The position numbers were made by a program, and so were the translations under genes. Positions 10,284 to 20,193 of a DNA stretch of 64,000 nt are shown here, in pieces. The stretch spans positions 496,001 through 560,000 of the forward strand of contig NZ_PGTS01000002.1 in the NCBI RefSeq assembly GCF_002844235.1, read 5' to 3'. The notes under the pieces were generated by a model that did no database searches, had not been told where the DNA came from, and saw nothing but the letters and a program-made list of their open reading frames with translations. The DNA is from Thalassospira povalilytica. Lineage in GTDB: Bacteria > Pseudomonadota > Alphaproteobacteria > Rhodospirillales > Thalassospiraceae. The first letter of the stretch is position 1. Every line of letters starts with the position of its first letter.

Positions 10284-10976
10284 TTAGGCCCTCGCGATAC
10301 CGCGGGCAGCCCGCTTTTCAAGATAGTTGAAGGCAATAAGCGAAACTGTTGTAAATGAAAGAAACATCAGCATCGCCACAAGATAGAATGTAAAGGGGGC
10401 CTTGTCCGTTCCAGCCCCGATGGCCGCCTTGCGCATGATTTCTTCGACACCAACAACCGAAATAAGGGCGGTGTCCTTGATCAGCACCTGGAACAGGTTG
10501 TTAAGCCCCGGAAGCGCAAAACGCCAAAGCTGCGGCAACTTGATGCGCATAAAGATTTGCCGTGGTGTCATGCCACATGCCGTGGCAGCCTCAATCTGGC
10601 CAACCGGAATGGATTGCATGGCAGCACGAAAAACTTCGGATGCGAATGCGCCCTGTACCAGTGCAAGGGCGGCGACACCGGACCAGAATGCCGGAATATC
10701 GACACGGGTTTCTTCGCCGGAAATCAGCTCGGCAATGTTCTGAACAGCAATCGTGCCGCCAAAATAGATCAATAAAATAACAAGAAGTTCAGGGATACCG
10801 CGAATAAGAACGGTGTAGCTTTCCCCGATAATGCGCAACGAGCGATAGCGTGAAAGTTTCGCCGATGCGCCCAGCAGACCAATAATGATCATGAATGGCA
10901 AAACGGTAAGGCAAAGCTGAACTGTAACCAGTCCCCCTTCAAGCATCTGCCAGCCGCGGCCGTATAAATCGAGCAT
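10284..10976 (-). CDS. Polar amino-acid ABC transporter permease (HisQ type)
   Basis: This is the partner permease of the HisQMP-type importer, 230 residues with about five transmembrane helices. The EAA loop is seen as QIEAATACGMTPRQIFMRIKLPQLW near residues 127-151. The ATG has GGAG a few bases upstream. It sits between the substrate-binding protein gene and the second permease. The two permeases share the same EAA-loop pattern, as expected for a heterodimer derived by duplication. Confidence 0.92.
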   Translation of the reverse strand: MLDLYGRGWQMLEGGLVTVQLCLTVLPFMIIIGLLGASAKLSRYRSLRIIGESYTVLIRGIPELLVILLIYFGGTIAVQNIAELISGEETRVDIPAFWSGVAALALVQGAFASEVFRAAMQSIPVGQIEAATACGMTPRQIFMRIKLPQLWRFALPGLNNLFQVLIKDTALISVVGVEEIMRKAAIGAGTDKAPFTFYLVAMLMFLSFTTVSLIAFNYLEKRAARGIARA

Positions 10977-11049
10977 GGTGTCTCCAGCTTTCCTTGATGT
11001 CGCAGGCGTTTCAATCCCCTAAAAAGAAACACCAGACAACAATAAGGGC

Positions 11050-11073
11050 GGGGCGGCACAGTAATGCCGCCCC
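11050..11073 (-). terminator. GC-rich hairpin between binding-protein and permease genes
   Basis: A nine-base perfect stem (GGGGCGGCA with TGCCGCCCC, six-base loop) lies just after the binding-protein stop on the minus strand. It is followed only by a weak T-containing stretch (CCCTTATT), so it is more likely an attenuator or mRNA-stabilising hairpin that raises binding-protein yield relative to the permeases than a full terminator. Confidence 0.55.
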
Positions 11074-11088
11074 GGAAAAATCAACAGA

Positions 11089-11886
11089 TCAATTCGGGTG
11101 CAGATTGATCGTCGGGAAATACTTTTTGTTCAGCTCGGCATAGGAGCCGTTTTCAAGCATTTCAGCCAGTGCCTTGTTGAAGATCTCTTTGAGATCCTGG
11201 TCTTCCTTGCGGATACCGATACCAGCGCCATCGCCGAACCATTCGCTCGGTGCGAACTGGTTGGAAACAAAGCCGTAGCCTTTGCCTTCGTCGGATTTCA
11301 GCCAGTCTTCAAGCGTACCGGAGTCAGCCAGGGTGGCATCAACACGACCGGCAGTCAGGTCAAGAAGTGCTTCGTCCTGGGTGCCGTACATACGGATTTC
11401 GACAGACGGGAAGTTGTCTTCCAGGAAGTTTGCGTGGGTCGTCGAACGCTGTACGCCAACGACAAGACCGTCAAGTGCGTCTTCGACGACTTCACCATCT
11501 TTGTACGCTTCGATGCTCATGCCGTCTTTACCAACGAAAACAGCCGGAGTGTTGCTGTAATAGTCGGAGAAGTCGATAGAGCGTTTGCGCTCTTCGGTGA
11601 TCGACATCTGAGCAATGATCGCGTCATATTTTTTCGCCAGAAGACCCGGGATCATGCCATCCCAGTCCTGGGCAACGATTTCGCATTCGATTTTTGCGGT
11701 TTCGCAAAGCTTGTTGGCGAAATCAACGTCAAAACCGATGAGTTTACCGTTCTCGTCAACCATGTTGAACGGAGGGTAGGCACCTTCGGTTGCAATCACA
11801 ACCTTTTCCCACGCCGCATTTGCTGCAGATGCGCTCAGTGCAATACCAATAGCGGCAGCCGAAGCAACCTTGATCCAGTTTTTCAT
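11089..11886 (-). CDS. Periplasmic amino-acid-binding protein (HisJ/ArgT family)
   Basis: This solute-binding protein of a polar amino-acid ABC importer has 265 residues. A signal peptide (MKNWIKVASAAAIGIALSAS, cleavage after ANA near residue 24) directs it to the periplasm. The SBP_bac_3 fold is shown by EGAYPPFNMVDENGKLIGFDVDFA and by AQMSITEERKRSIDFSDYY, followed by the substrate-linked segment VVGVQRSTTHANFLE. An SD (AGGGAGA) lies nine bases before the ATG. It is second in the operon after the ATPase and is followed by a stable hairpin, a common way of boosting binding-protein expression. Confidence 0.94.
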   Translation of the reverse strand: MKNWIKVASAAAIGIALSASAANAAWEKVVIATEGAYPPFNMVDENGKLIGFDVDFANKLCETAKIECEIVAQDWDGMIPGLLAKKYDAIIAQMSITEERKRSIDFSDYYSNTPAVFVGKDGMSIEAYKDGEVVEDALDGLVVGVQRSTTHANFLEDNFPSVEIRMYGTQDEALLDLTAGRVDATLADSGTLEDWLKSDEGKGYGFVSNQFAPSEWFGDGAGIGIRKEDQDLKEIFNKALAEMLENGSYAELNKKYFPTINLHPN

Positions 11887-11972
11887 TCAAATTCTCCCTT
11901 GTAAATTGGAATGGCGCACAACCTCTTGCACCCATTCACGCGACCGCCCCCAACAGAGGCAGCCTGCCCATA

Positions 11973-12746
11973 TCAGAAATCGCGTTGAAGGAATTGCTTC
12001 ATACGTTCCGATTTGGGGTTCTCGAACACATCAGTCGGGTTTCCGAATTCTTCAACCCGGCCCTGATGCAAATACATCACATGGCTGGATACCCCTTTAG
12101 CGAAGCCCATTTCATGGGTCACCACCAGCATCGTGCGGCCTTCTTCGGCCAAATCTGTCATTACCTTAAGCACTTCCCCGACCAGTTCGGGATCAAGTGC
12201 GGAAGTCGGTTCGTCAAACAGCAGGACTTCAGGCTCGATCGCAAGGGCGCGGGCAATCGCCGCACGCTGTTGCTGACCACCTGAAACATGCCCCGGGTAA
12301 TAATCGCGCCGCTCATACATGCCGACTTTCTGAAGCAGCGCGTCTGCGCGCTCGATCGCTTCCTTTTTCGGCACCCCCAAAACATGCACCGGTGCTTCGA
12401 TAACATTTTCAAGAATGGTCAAATGGCTCCAGAGATTGAAGCTCTGAAACACCATTGCCAGTTTGGTACGGATGCGCTGAAGTTGTTTTTTGTCCGCGGC
12501 TTCCTGCGAACCGTCCTTCAATGTCTTCATGCGAATAAGTTCGCCATGGACATGGACTTTACCCGCATTCGGGGTTTCAAGCAGATTGATGCACCGCAGG
12601 AACGTACTTTTGCCCGAGCCAGAGGAACCGATAATCGAAATCACGTCCCCAGTATGCGCCGTCAGGTCAATTCCCTTGAGGACTTCGTGATCCCCAAAGC
12701 TTTTGATCATCCCTTCGACCTGCAGGGCGGGTATGTTTTTGCTCAT
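11973..12746 (-). CDS. Amino-acid ABC transporter ATP-binding protein (HisP type)
   Basis: This is the ATPase subunit, 257 residues. Walker A is [16 protein letters not shown] (about residues 37-52), the Q-loop is [13 protein letters not shown], the signature is [17 protein letters not shown] and Walker B is [15 protein letters not shown], followed by the switch histidine in VVTHEMGFA. The RMKTLKDGS insertion is typical of HisP/ArtP/AotP ATPases. It is the first gene of the minus-strand operon and an imperfect palindrome lies 48-67 bases upstream of its ATG. No strong SD is visible. Confidence 0.95.
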   Translation of the reverse strand: MSKNIPALQVEGMIKSFGDHEVLKGIDLTAHTGDVISIIGSSGSGKSTFLRCINLLETPNAGKVHVHGELIRMKTLKDGSQEAADKKQLQRIRTKLAMVFQSFNLWSHLTILENVIEAPVHVLGVPKKEAIERADALLQKVGMYERRDYYPGHVSGGQQQRAAIARALAIEPEVLLFDEPTSALDPELVGEVLKVMTDLAEEGRTMLVVTHEMGFAKGVSSHVMYLHQGRVEEFGNPTDVFENPKSERMKQFLQRDF

Positions 12747-12793
12747 AGCGAGTGAAAAGTTTCCCTGTTGAGAGTCTGAATTTTGTTCGTCTT

Positions 12794-12813
12794 AGCATCA
12801 TCGAAACGATGCT
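12794..12813. promoter_or_regulatory. Imperfect palindrome upstream of the amino-acid ABC operon
   Basis: AGCATC and GATGCT flank an eight-base centre 48-67 bases before the ATPase start. It could be an operator or a 5'-UTR hairpin. There is no adjacent T-run. Only position and symmetry support it. Confidence 0.3.
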
Positions 12814-13084
12814 CCCCCACAAGACACGCCATAAATGCGCCTCTCATCGCGACAATAATTGCCTATCGACGCTGCGTATTTCCACTGATTTTTTGCAGTT
12901 TTATGAATAAAGGCAATATTTCAAACGCTTAGCCATTCCAATTGGACAAACACCCGCAAACATCGTGCGCCGCACCCGCATTTCACGCAACAAAACACCA
13001 CGTCCGATTTTGCCATTTGTGCACCTGCACCAGACTCTTGGGATATATCCCGACAAAATCCCAAGGAACGGCAACCGGATCACA
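12814..13084. other. Intergenic region without a recognisable gene
   Basis: The 412-base gap between the ABC operon and the chemoreceptor gene holds the palindrome at 12794-12813 and the terminator at 13085-13122. The rest is noncoding as far as can be seen; short frames on either strand lack a ribosome site or recognisable sequence. The ABC operon promoter is expected near its right-hand side. Confidence 0.5.
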
Positions 13085-13122
13085 CAAAAAACGCCATCGT
13101 TCGGGATCATGAACAATGGCGT
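13085..13122 (-). terminator. Intrinsic terminator of the chemoreceptor gene
   Basis: On the minus strand ACGCCATTGTTC pairs with GAACGATGGCGT (one G-T pair) across an eight-base loop and is followed by a run of T (13085-13090). It lies about 40 bases after the chemoreceptor stop. Confidence 0.85.
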
Positions 13123-13159
13123 CAATTTGATACTCGTGCAGGGGACTTCTGTCCGGATC

Positions 13160-15106
13160 CTATTTGTTTTCCCGAACAGATTTCAGGAAGCCAAGGACCT
13201 CCTCGCGAAGCCGCTGGGCCAGTTCACGCATCTCGCGCGATGATGTCAGAAGGGAGTTGGCCTCTGTGCTGACCATATTGGACGCATCCGATACTGCTGA
13301 AACGTTTTGCGAAACTTCCTGTGTACCCGATGCCGCCCGCTGGACACTGTCGGCGATTTCACGGGTTGCGGCACCTTGCTGCTCAACAGCGGCTGCAATG
13401 GCATTGCAGAACTCGTTAATCCGTTCAATCGTCGTGGAAATTGACCCGATTTCTGTCACCGAGCGGTTAGACGATCCCTGAATGCCGTCAATCTGAGTTT
13501 GAATGTCACCCGTTGCCTTGTCTGTCTGGTTGGCCAGTGACTTGACCTCGCCGGCGACCACGGCAAAGCCTTTGCCCGCGTCACCAGCACGTGCGGCTTC
13601 GATTGTTGCGTTCAGAGCAAGAAGGTTGGTTTGTCCGGCAATGTCCTGAATAAGCCCGACGACCTGACCGATGCGTTCGGCGGCCTCGGCCAGTTCTGTT
13701 ACGGTTGCCGTGGTATTGTTGATGCCATTCACGGCCTCGGTTGCAACATCAATCGATTGGGTCACCTGCGCGCCGATTTCACGAATGGCTGCTGACAGTT
13801 CCTCGGTGGCAGAGGCAACGGCCTGAACGTTTTCGGTCGTGATATTGGCCGCATTTGAAACCGCGGCAGCACGACTGGTGGATTCTTCGGCATTGGCTGA
13901 AAGCTGGGTCGCAACCGACTGGGTTCGTTCAGCCGCATCGGCAACCGTTTCAACGATCGAAAGCACGCTTTTTTCGAAATTGTCGGCCATCTGATCAAGT
14001 GCACGTTTGCGCTCCATTGCAGCCCGCTGTGTGGCCTGTTCGTTTTCATGTGCAAGGCGTTCGACCTCGGCCGCATTGTTTTTAAACACAAGGACCGCGG
14101 CTGCCATCGCCCCGATTTCATCTTTCAGCTCCGTTCCGGGTACATCAACATCCTTTTCCCCCTTGGCCAGGCGGGTCATGGCCGATGTCATGCTCAGCAC
14201 CGGACGCGAAACCCAGGTGCGTACCAGAACCCCCATCAACCCCATGATCGCCAGCACGGCAATGATCGCCGTGATGATGGCGGTATAGCGAAACTCGGTC
14301 AGTGATGCATATGCCGCATCCCGATCAAGGGCAAAGCCAAGATACCAGTTCACAGAAGGCAACCCGTCGACCTTGAAGAAGGTAAACAATTGCGGACCAC
14401 TTCCTTCAAGAACGCTTTGCATGCCTTCTTCGACGGTCGGGGTGTTTTCCGGGAAAACTTCGGCAATCGGTTTAAGCGTGAAATCTGCATTGGGGTGGAT
14501 CAGGACGGTGCCCTGATCATTGACAAGGAACCCGTATCCGATCCCGCCCAGATCGATGCTGCGAACCAGTTCGCCAAGAATGGAGATGTTGATATCACCA
14601 CCCACCACGCCAAGAAGTTTCGACCCGTCAAACACCGGGGTTGTTGCCGTTACAATAAGCTGCCCGGTAGAGGCATCGGTGTAGGGTTCGGTAAGGGTAC
14701 TGTCACCGATGGCCACCGCATCACCATACCATGGGCGTTTGCGCGGATCGTAATCGGGCGGCAGCTCGTCTGGCGGGTTCATCGTCATTACGCCATCGGC
14801 GCTGCCGAAATAGGCATAAATAAACGACTCAGCAAGCGCCTGGCCGCTGGCGACTTCACGTACGGCTTCGGGCGAGCTGTCCCGTGCGATGTTGTTGGCA
14901 AGGCTTTCGACCAGAAGACGACGGCCATCAAGCCAGTTGGCAATCCCAGCCGTCGCAAGCGATCCGCTTTCGGTCAATTTTGACTGCAACGCGCTCTGGA
15001 TCGACGTTCGCTGCTGGTAATCAAAATACAGGATAAAGGCAACAAACGTCGCAACAACAATCATCGCCGCTGCAAGCAAGATTCTACTGCCGATATTCAA
15101 TGACAC
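13160..15106 (-). CDS. Methyl-accepting chemotaxis protein with periplasmic Cache domain
   Basis: This is a transmembrane chemoreceptor of 648 residues. The order is TM1 (about 9-29), a periplasmic double-Cache-type sensor (about 35-270, with [12 protein letters not shown] and [14 protein letters not shown] typical of dCache_1), TM2 (about 278-297), a HAMP linker and a long cytoplasmic coiled coil. The highly conserved signalling tip, [18 protein letters not shown], lies near residue 490 and should contact CheA/CheW. The GTG start at 15104-15106 is preceded by GGAGGG at good spacing. It diverges from the TAXI TRAP transporter genes, which hints that it may sense a similar ligand, but that is only positional. 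No che genes are in the window. Confidence 0.94.
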   Translation of the reverse strand: MSLNIGSRILLAAAMIVVATFVAFILYFDYQQRTSIQSALQSKLTESGSLATAGIANWLDGRRLLVESLANNIARDSSPEAVREVASGQALAESFIYAYFGSADGVMTMNPPDELPPDYDPRKRPWYGDAVAIGDSTLTEPYTDASTGQLIVTATTPVFDGSKLLGVVGGDINISILGELVRSIDLGGIGYGFLVNDQGTVLIHPNADFTLKPIAEVFPENTPTVEEGMQSVLEGSGPQLFTFFKVDGLPSVNWYLGFALDRDAAYASLTEFRYTAIITAIIAVLAIMGLMGVLVRTWVSRPVLSMTSAMTRLAKGEKDVDVPGTELKDEIGAMAAAVLVFKNNAAEVERLAHENEQATQRAAMERKRALDQMADNFEKSVLSIVETVADAAERTQSVATQLSANAEESTSRAAAVSNAANITTENVQAVASATEELSAAIREIGAQVTQSIDVATEAVNGINNTTATVTELAEAAERIGQVVGLIQDIAGQTNLLALNATIEAARAGDAGKGFAVVAGEVKSLANQTDKATGDIQTQIDGIQGSSNRSVTEIGSISTTIERINEFCNAIAAAVEQQGAATREIADSVQRAASGTQEVSQNVSAVSDASNMVSTEANSLLTSSREMRELAQRLREEVLGFLKSVRENK

Positions 15107-15403
15107 TGCGCCGCCCTCCGAGACACCATGGTTTCTAGAGACGTTGTAACGTCTTCATGCCATTACAAGCGTTTGTAGCGCGGTCTTTAAATTTAAATCA
15201 GAGTAACGTGTTTTAGTGGCGTCAAATGCACGCAATAGAACCATTCAACGAAAGTCGCATAAGTTCTGAGACCAACATCACTTTCCAAGTGCCTTGTTTT
15301 AGTTATTGATTATAGATCACATTGCCTTCAACCTTTGGTTTCCCCATATGTGGAACTGTCTTGGGGGCAACGTCACATAAGTACCGATAAACGGAGGAAA
15401 TAG

Positions 15404-16378
15404 ATGAAACGCGCATTAATTGCAGGGATGGCGGTCGCGTTTGCGTTTGGGAGCACTGCTGCTGTCGCGCAGGATCGCACCGGTTGGCCTGATAGCTTCA
15501 CCGTTGGCACCGCTTCTCAGGGCGGCACATACTTTGCCTATGGTTCGGGCTGGGCAAACCTTGTCGCTGACGAACTCGGCATTTCCGGTGGTGGTGAAGT
15601 CACCGGTGGTCCGATGCAGAACATGGCACTGGTCCATACTGGTGAAGCCGCATTTGGCATGACCACGATGGGACCGGCTGCAGAATCGCTGGCCGGGACC
15701 AACCCGATTGCACCGGGCGTCCAGATGACCAACGCCTGCGCAATGTTCCCGATGTATCAGACGCCGTTCTCGATCACCGCATTGGCATCGTCGGGCATCG
15801 CATCGGTTGCCGACATTCCGGAAGGTGCAAAAATCGGTTTCGGCCCGGCGGGGTCGACGTCCGATACCTATTTCCCGCGGATGCTTGAAGAACTCGGCGT
15901 GAAATTCGAACGCCGTAACGGCGGCTGGTCTGATCTTGGTGGTCAGCTTCAGGATGGCCTGCTTGACGTTATCGCATTCGCCGCCGGCGTTCCGGTTCCG
16001 GCTGTCAGCCAGCTGGAAGTCCAGACCAAAGTGAACATCATCGAGTTCACCGAAGCAGAACAGAAACAGATCATGGATGCCTTCCCGGTATCCGAGTTCG
16101 ACATCGCAGCTGATACCTACACCACTTTGACCGCACCGGCACGTTCGGTTTCGATGTGGAACTTTGCGATTGCCAACTGCGATCTTCCTGAAAGCTTCGT
16201 CTATGCCGCAACCGACGTTGTGATGTCGGACAACGCCCGCATGGTTTCGATCCACCGTGCGGCCCGTTCGACGGTTCCGGAAAACTGGAACAAGAACAAA
16301 GTCATGAAATGGCACCCGGGTGCAGCCAAATGGTTCAATGAACATGGCGCATCCATCCCGGCTGACATGATCCACTAA
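15404..16378 (+). CDS. TAXI-family TRAP transporter solute-binding protein
   Basis: This 324-residue periplasmic protein is the substrate-binding component of a TRAP transporter of the TAXI class. A signal peptide ends after AAVAQ (about residue 23). Diagnostic sequence follows: FTVGTASQGGTYFAYGSGWA near residues 32-51, and GPAGSTSDTYFPRMLEELG in the second half. A strong SD (GGAGGA, six bases before the ATG) fixes the start. The fused permease follows. TAXI systems import small carboxylated solutes using an ion gradient; the particular ligand cannot be read here. Confidence 0.95.
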   Translation: MKRALIAGMAVAFAFGSTAAVAQDRTGWPDSFTVGTASQGGTYFAYGSGWANLVADELGISGGGEVTGGPMQNMALVHTGEAAFGMTTMGPAAESLAGTNPIAPGVQMTNACAMFPMYQTPFSITALASSGIASVADIPEGAKIGFGPAGSTSDTYFPRMLEELGVKFERRNGGWSDLGGQLQDGLLDVIAFAAGVPVPAVSQLEVQTKVNIIEFTEAEQKQIMDAFPVSEFDIAADTYTTLTAPARSVSMWNFAIANCDLPESFVYAATDVVMSDNARMVSIHRAARSTVPENWNKNKVMKWHPGAAKWFNEHGASIPADMIH

Positions 16379-16399
16379 GTCAGCCCGATCTGATATCGC

Positions 16400-16430
16400 A
16401 AGGCGGGTCATCGCAATGGTGACCCGCCTT
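16400..16430 (+). terminator. Hairpin between TRAP binding-protein and permease genes
   Basis: AAGGCGGGTCA and TGACCCGCCTT form a perfect eleven-base stem with a nine-base loop. The following T-run is interrupted (TTTGCTC), so partial termination or mRNA stabilisation is more likely than a full stop; this would keep binding protein in excess over permease. Confidence 0.6.
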
Positions 16431-16491
16431 TGCTCAATCGCCGTAAAGAAGCTTGCCAAAAACAAATGACCAAAGAGTGCGGGGAAACCTT

Positions 16492-18732
16492 ATGACCGAA
16501 CCCAACAAACCTGATGACGACCATCTCATCGCCGATGGCGTTGACGAGGAACCGGTTGAACAAAACCGACGCCTTTTTGAAGGGCGCGGCCTTACTTTCA
16601 TTACGATTGCTGCTGCGATTTATGCCGCGTTTCACATGCTGGCACTTAATGGCGTGTCGCTGTCGGGCATGACCGGTGGTTTGGTTAATCTTGCGTTTCT
16701 GCCTGATTTTCCGCTCGAAACCTGGAACTTCCGAATTGTTCACGTTGCCGGTGCGCTGGCACTTGGTTTCCTTTGGTATTCGGCCAACAAATTTGCGGAT
16801 GCCCCGACCGGCCAGACGCCGCTTTTGGGTTATCTGTCCTATATTCTGCTGGTTCCGGCCTTTGTTGCCGTGGGAACCGCAATCAGTTTCGCCTTTGAAA
16901 TCAACAATGGCGTGATGTGGAACGGCATTGACGCGCGCATCAAGTTCAATGAAACTTGGGTCTTTGGCGCACCGCTTATGGCTGCGACAGTCGGCGGTAT
17001 CGTTTTGTCCTGGTTCCACAAAACCACCAGAAACCGTTATTCGCCGCCGGACTTTGTCCTTACGGTATGCGGGCTTGCAGTCGCCATCTATCTGATTACG
17101 ATTTATGGCACCTTGATGCGCAACTCGACCGGAACGCCGTTTGCGCCAATCGGAATTTCGATTGCTGCGATTTCCGGAACATTGCTGATTATGGAATTGA
17201 CCCGTCGTGTCGCCGGGCTTGCGCTTGTGATCATCGCAACGATCTTCCTCGTGTACGTCTTTGTCGGTGAATTCCTGCCGGGCTTCCTGCAATCACCGGC
17301 CATCACCTGGCAGCGCTTCTTCAGCCAGGTCTATACCGATGCCGGTATTCTCGGACCGACGACGGCCGTTTCTTCGACTTACATCATCCTGTTCATCATC
17401 TTCGCAGCCTTTCTTCAGGCATCCAAAGTTGGCGACTATTTTGTGAACTTTGCCTTTTCGGTCGCCGGACGGGCGCGGGGTGGCCCGGCCAAGGTCGCGA
17501 TTTTTGCGTCCGGTTTGATGGGCATGATTAATGGCACATCGGCCGGTAACGTTGTGGCAACCGGTTCCTTGACCATCCCGTTGATGAAAAAGGTCGGCTA
17601 TCACAAGAAAACCGCCGGTGCGATTGAGGCCGCAGCATCGACTGGTGGCCAGATCATGCCTCCCATCATGGGGGCGGGCGCCTTCATCATGGCCGAGATT
17701 ACCGGCATTCCATATACCGACATTGCGATTGCCGCGGTTATTCCTGCGATCCTTTATTTTGTATCGATCTATTTCATGGTCGATTTCGAAGCCGCAAAAC
17801 TCGGCATGCGCGGCATGAAGGAAGAAGAACTGCCGCGCTTCAACACGATGGTCAAACAGGTCTACCTGTTCCTGCCGATCATCATATTGATCATTGCGTT
17901 GTTCCTTGGATATTCGGTTATCCGTGCAGGTACGCTGGCGACGGTTGCGGCCGTCGTGGTCAGTTGGCTGACGCCAAACCGGGTCGGTGTTCGCGCCGTT
18001 GCCAAGGCCTTTGAGCTGGCCGGTGGCATGTCAATTCAGATCATTGCTGTTTGTGCCTGTGCCGGGATCATTGTTGGCGTTATCGCCTTGACCGGTGTTG
18101 GTGCGCGGTTCTCGAACCTGTTACTTGGTCTGGCAGAAGCATCCCAGCTTCTGGCACTGGTATTTGCCATGCTGATTGCCATTCTTCTTGGCATGGGCAT
18201 GCCAACAACTGCTGCCTATGCCGTGGCGGCATCCGTTGTTGCGCCTGGCCTGATTGAGCTTGGAATTGAACCACTTACCGCTCATTTCTTCGTGTTCTAC
18301 TTTGCTGTGGTTTCGGCAATCACGCCGCCAGTTGCGTTGGCATCTTATGCCGCGGCCGGGATTTCAGGAGCCAATCCGATGGAAACATCGGTTGCGTCAT
18401 TCAAGATCGGCATCGCCGCCTTTATCGTGCCGTTCATGTTCTTCTATAACGCTGCAATCCTGATGGAGGGCACATACCTTCAGATCGGGCAGGCGCTGAT
18501 TACGGCCGTTGTCGGTGTATTCCTGCTGTCTGCGGGTGTTCAGGGCTGGTTCCTTGGCCGCAACGCAGTCTGGTTCTTGCGTATTGCTCTGATTATTGCA
18601 GCGTTGTTCATGATTTCCGGCGGTCTTGTCACCGATCTTATCGGTGTCGGGATGGCTGCGGTGATCTGGTTTGTTCAGCGCGTGATCAAACCAAAAGCCG
18701 GCGCGACTTTCCGTACCGGAAGTGCGGACTAA
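16492..18732 (+). CDS. TRAP transporter fused permease (small and large subunits)
   Basis: This 746-residue inner-membrane protein joins the small (DctQ-like, four helices) and large (DctM-like, about twelve helices) TRAP permease subunits, as is usual for TAXI systems. A hydrophilic N-terminus (about 40 residues) is followed by the helices; recognisable DctM-type stretches are INGTSAGNVVATGSLTIPLM near residue 345, GQIMPPIMGAGAFIMAEI, and GMGMPTTAAYAVAAS near 565. The frame is open to a TTG at 16453, but the ATG at 16492 follows GGGGAAA at good spacing. It is paired with the binding protein upstream and ends in a strong terminator. Confidence 0.95.
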   Translation: MTEPNKPDDDHLIADGVDEEPVEQNRRLFEGRGLTFITIAAAIYAAFHMLALNGVSLSGMTGGLVNLAFLPDFPLETWNFRIVHVAGALALGFLWYSANKFADAPTGQTPLLGYLSYILLVPAFVAVGTAISFAFEINNGVMWNGIDARIKFNETWVFGAPLMAATVGGIVLSWFHKTTRNRYSPPDFVLTVCGLAVAIYLITIYGTLMRNSTGTPFAPIGISIAAISGTLLIMELTRRVAGLALVIIATIFLVYVFVGEFLPGFLQSPAITWQRFFSQVYTDAGILGPTTAVSSTYIILFIIFAAFLQASKVGDYFVNFAFSVAGRARGGPAKVAIFASGLMGMINGTSAGNVVATGSLTIPLMKKVGYHKKTAGAIEAAASTGGQIMPPIMGAGAFIMAEITGIPYTDIAIAAVIPAILYFVSIYFMVDFEAAKLGMRGMKEEELPRFNTMVKQVYLFLPIIILIIALFLGYSVIRAGTLATVAAVVVSWLTPNRVGVRAVAKAFELAGGMSIQIIAVCACAGIIVGVIALTGVGARFSNLLLGLAEASQLLALVFAMLIAILLGMGMPTTAAYAVAASVVAPGLIELGIEPLTAHFFVFYFAVVSAITPPVALASYAAAGISGANPMETSVASFKIGIAAFIVPFMFFYNAAILMEGTYLQIGQALITAVVGVFLLSAGVQGWFLGRNAVWFLRIALIIAALFMISGGLVTDLIGVGMAAVIWFVQRVIKPKAGATFRTGSAD

Positions 18733-18760
18733 GCACCGCCCAACATCATATTGAAACGAC

Positions 18761-18789
18761 AAAAGCGCACCGGAAACGGTGCGCTTTTT
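18761..18789. terminator. Bidirectional intrinsic terminator after the TRAP permease
   Basis: AAAAGCGCACCG - GAAA tetraloop - CGGTGCGCTTTT is a perfect stem, with five T on one side and an AAAA run on the other. It lies between the converging TRAP permease and yjdM genes and should work in both directions. Confidence 0.9.
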
Positions 18790-18816
18790 CTTGTCTGAAA
18801 TACAGGACTTGGGAAA

Positions 18817-19155
18817 TCAGTCAGATACCTTTTTCACAAATTCGGATTTCAGTCCCATCTGACCAATCCCGGGGATTTTGCAATCAATATCGTGATCACC
18901 GTCGACCAGGCGAATGCCTTTGACCTTGGTGCCAACCTTGACAACGGCCGATGACCCTTTGACTTTCAGGTCCTTGATAACGCTTACCGTATCACCATCA
19001 GAAAGCGGCGTTCCGTTGGCATCCCTGACAGCTGTCTCGGATGAAGTATCGGCAGATGCAAACCATTCATGTGCACATTCCGGACAAATCAGGAGCTCGC
19101 CATCCTCATAGGCATAGGGCGATTGGCATTTGGGGCAGGGCGGTAACGCGCTCAT
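18817..19155 (-). CDS. yjdM: Zinc-ribbon protein of the YjdM (PhnA) family
   Basis: This 112-residue protein has an N-terminal zinc ribbon (CPKC at residues 7-10 and CPEC at 28-31) followed by a small beta domain rich in conserved [20 protein letters not shown] sequence. Both length and order match the family called PhnA or YjdM, once linked by name to phosphonate use but without an established reaction. It is monocistronic here, converging on the TRAP operon. Confidence 0.92.
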   Translation of the reverse strand: MSALPPCPKCQSPYAYEDGELLICPECAHEWFASADTSSETAVRDANGTPLSDGDTVSVIKDLKVKGSSAVVKVGTKVKGIRLVDGDHDIDCKIPGIGQMGLKSEFVKKVSD

Positions 19156-19494
19156 TGGCGGACTTTCATTACGACGGTTTCAAAATCTTGCGAAAGGAGG
19201 CTACAGTTCGCAGAACAGTGACGACCGCGTCAAGATAAACAATATCCGTGCAGTCAGCATCCCATGGCTTAAAACCCCGAAATCCCGGCGAAATCGACAA
19301 TTGTCATTTACCGGCGCGTATTTGGATATAAGTTGCCGCGGCAGTCGCAGGCGTCCGTATCCGCAAGGTACCCGCCTTATGGGCCAATGCAATTCCCACC
19401 CGCTGATACATGTCTGCGTTGCAGAATAGGAAGTGTGCGTTTGGTCAAAACACGGCCATAACGCACACAGCTGATGCAGATATGAGTGAATAAA
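19156..19494. other. Intergenic region without a recognisable gene
   Basis: This stretch separates yjdM (leftward) from a small membrane-protein gene (rightward). A GAAAGGAGG sequence near 19192 looks like a ribosome site but no plausible start codon and frame follow it. Promoters for both flanking genes are expected here; none could be assigned with confidence. Confidence 0.45.
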
Positions 19495-19719
19495 ATGGAT
19501 TGGGTCCCAATAATCTTCGGCACATTCAAGATTGTCGCGCTATGCACCGCCATGTTCTTTTCCATCAAATGGCATTACGACCAGGGAGAAAAGGGCGAGA
19601 CCCGCGCCCTGATACGCTCTGGCGCCAAGATGGTCGCTATTTTCGTGGTTGCATTGATCGCAGTCGGACTTGTCGCCATATTGCTGAGCCGGATGCTCGG
19701 CCTGGAATTAAATTACTGA
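19495..19719 (+). CDS. Small two-helix membrane protein of unknown function
   Basis: The 74-residue product (MDWVPIIFGTFKIVALCTAM...) has two predicted transmembrane helices, about residues 5-23 and 44-67, joined by a charged loop (KWHYDQGEKGETRALIRSG). I do not recognise a characterised family; similar small proteins occur in alphaproteobacterial genomes as hypotheticals. An in-frame GTG at 19486 is an alternative start; neither has a clear SD. Codon usage resembles the surrounding core genes, which supports a real gene. Confidence 0.65.
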   Translation: MDWVPIIFGTFKIVALCTAMFFSIKWHYDQGEKGETRALIRSGAKMVAIFVVALIAVGLVAILLSRMLGLELNY

Positions 19720-19941
19720 TCACGACAACCTAAATGCATCACACCGTATGGGATGCCTGCCATGCCGTCATTATGGTAAATGGCCCAGAAAGCAAACGGA
19801 TGCCGGGCGGATAAAACAATGTCCGCGACCGCGCGAGGAAGATATGCACAAGCCAAGCTGAATGCTAAATCGGAAACCAGTTTTGGTTCACAATTCGCAA
19901 TAATCAGCGGCAATTCACAACGTAATCAACGACTTGGGAAA

Positions 19942-20031
<90 letters not shown>

Positions 20032-20193
20032 GCAAAAATGGTTGGAGCATCTCGCTCTGGGCGCTTTCAATAAATTGGGTGCGCTGCCCTGTCAATAGGT
20101 CAATCCGATATTGCATCGAATGCTGACGAAATAATTTGTTTTCAGTAAGGTACCAGCAACCACAGGGCGAACAACCAGTCGGATTGAATTCAC

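Noticed and set aside
11098-11904. 268-codon plus-strand frame over the amino-acid-binding protein gene
   Set aside because: Shadow frame; the minus strand encodes a complete binding protein with signal peptide and ribosome site.
16408-17292. 294-codon minus-strand frame over the TRAP permease
   Set aside because: It is low in hydrophobic structure and antisense to a clear transporter; typical shadow of a GC-rich gene.
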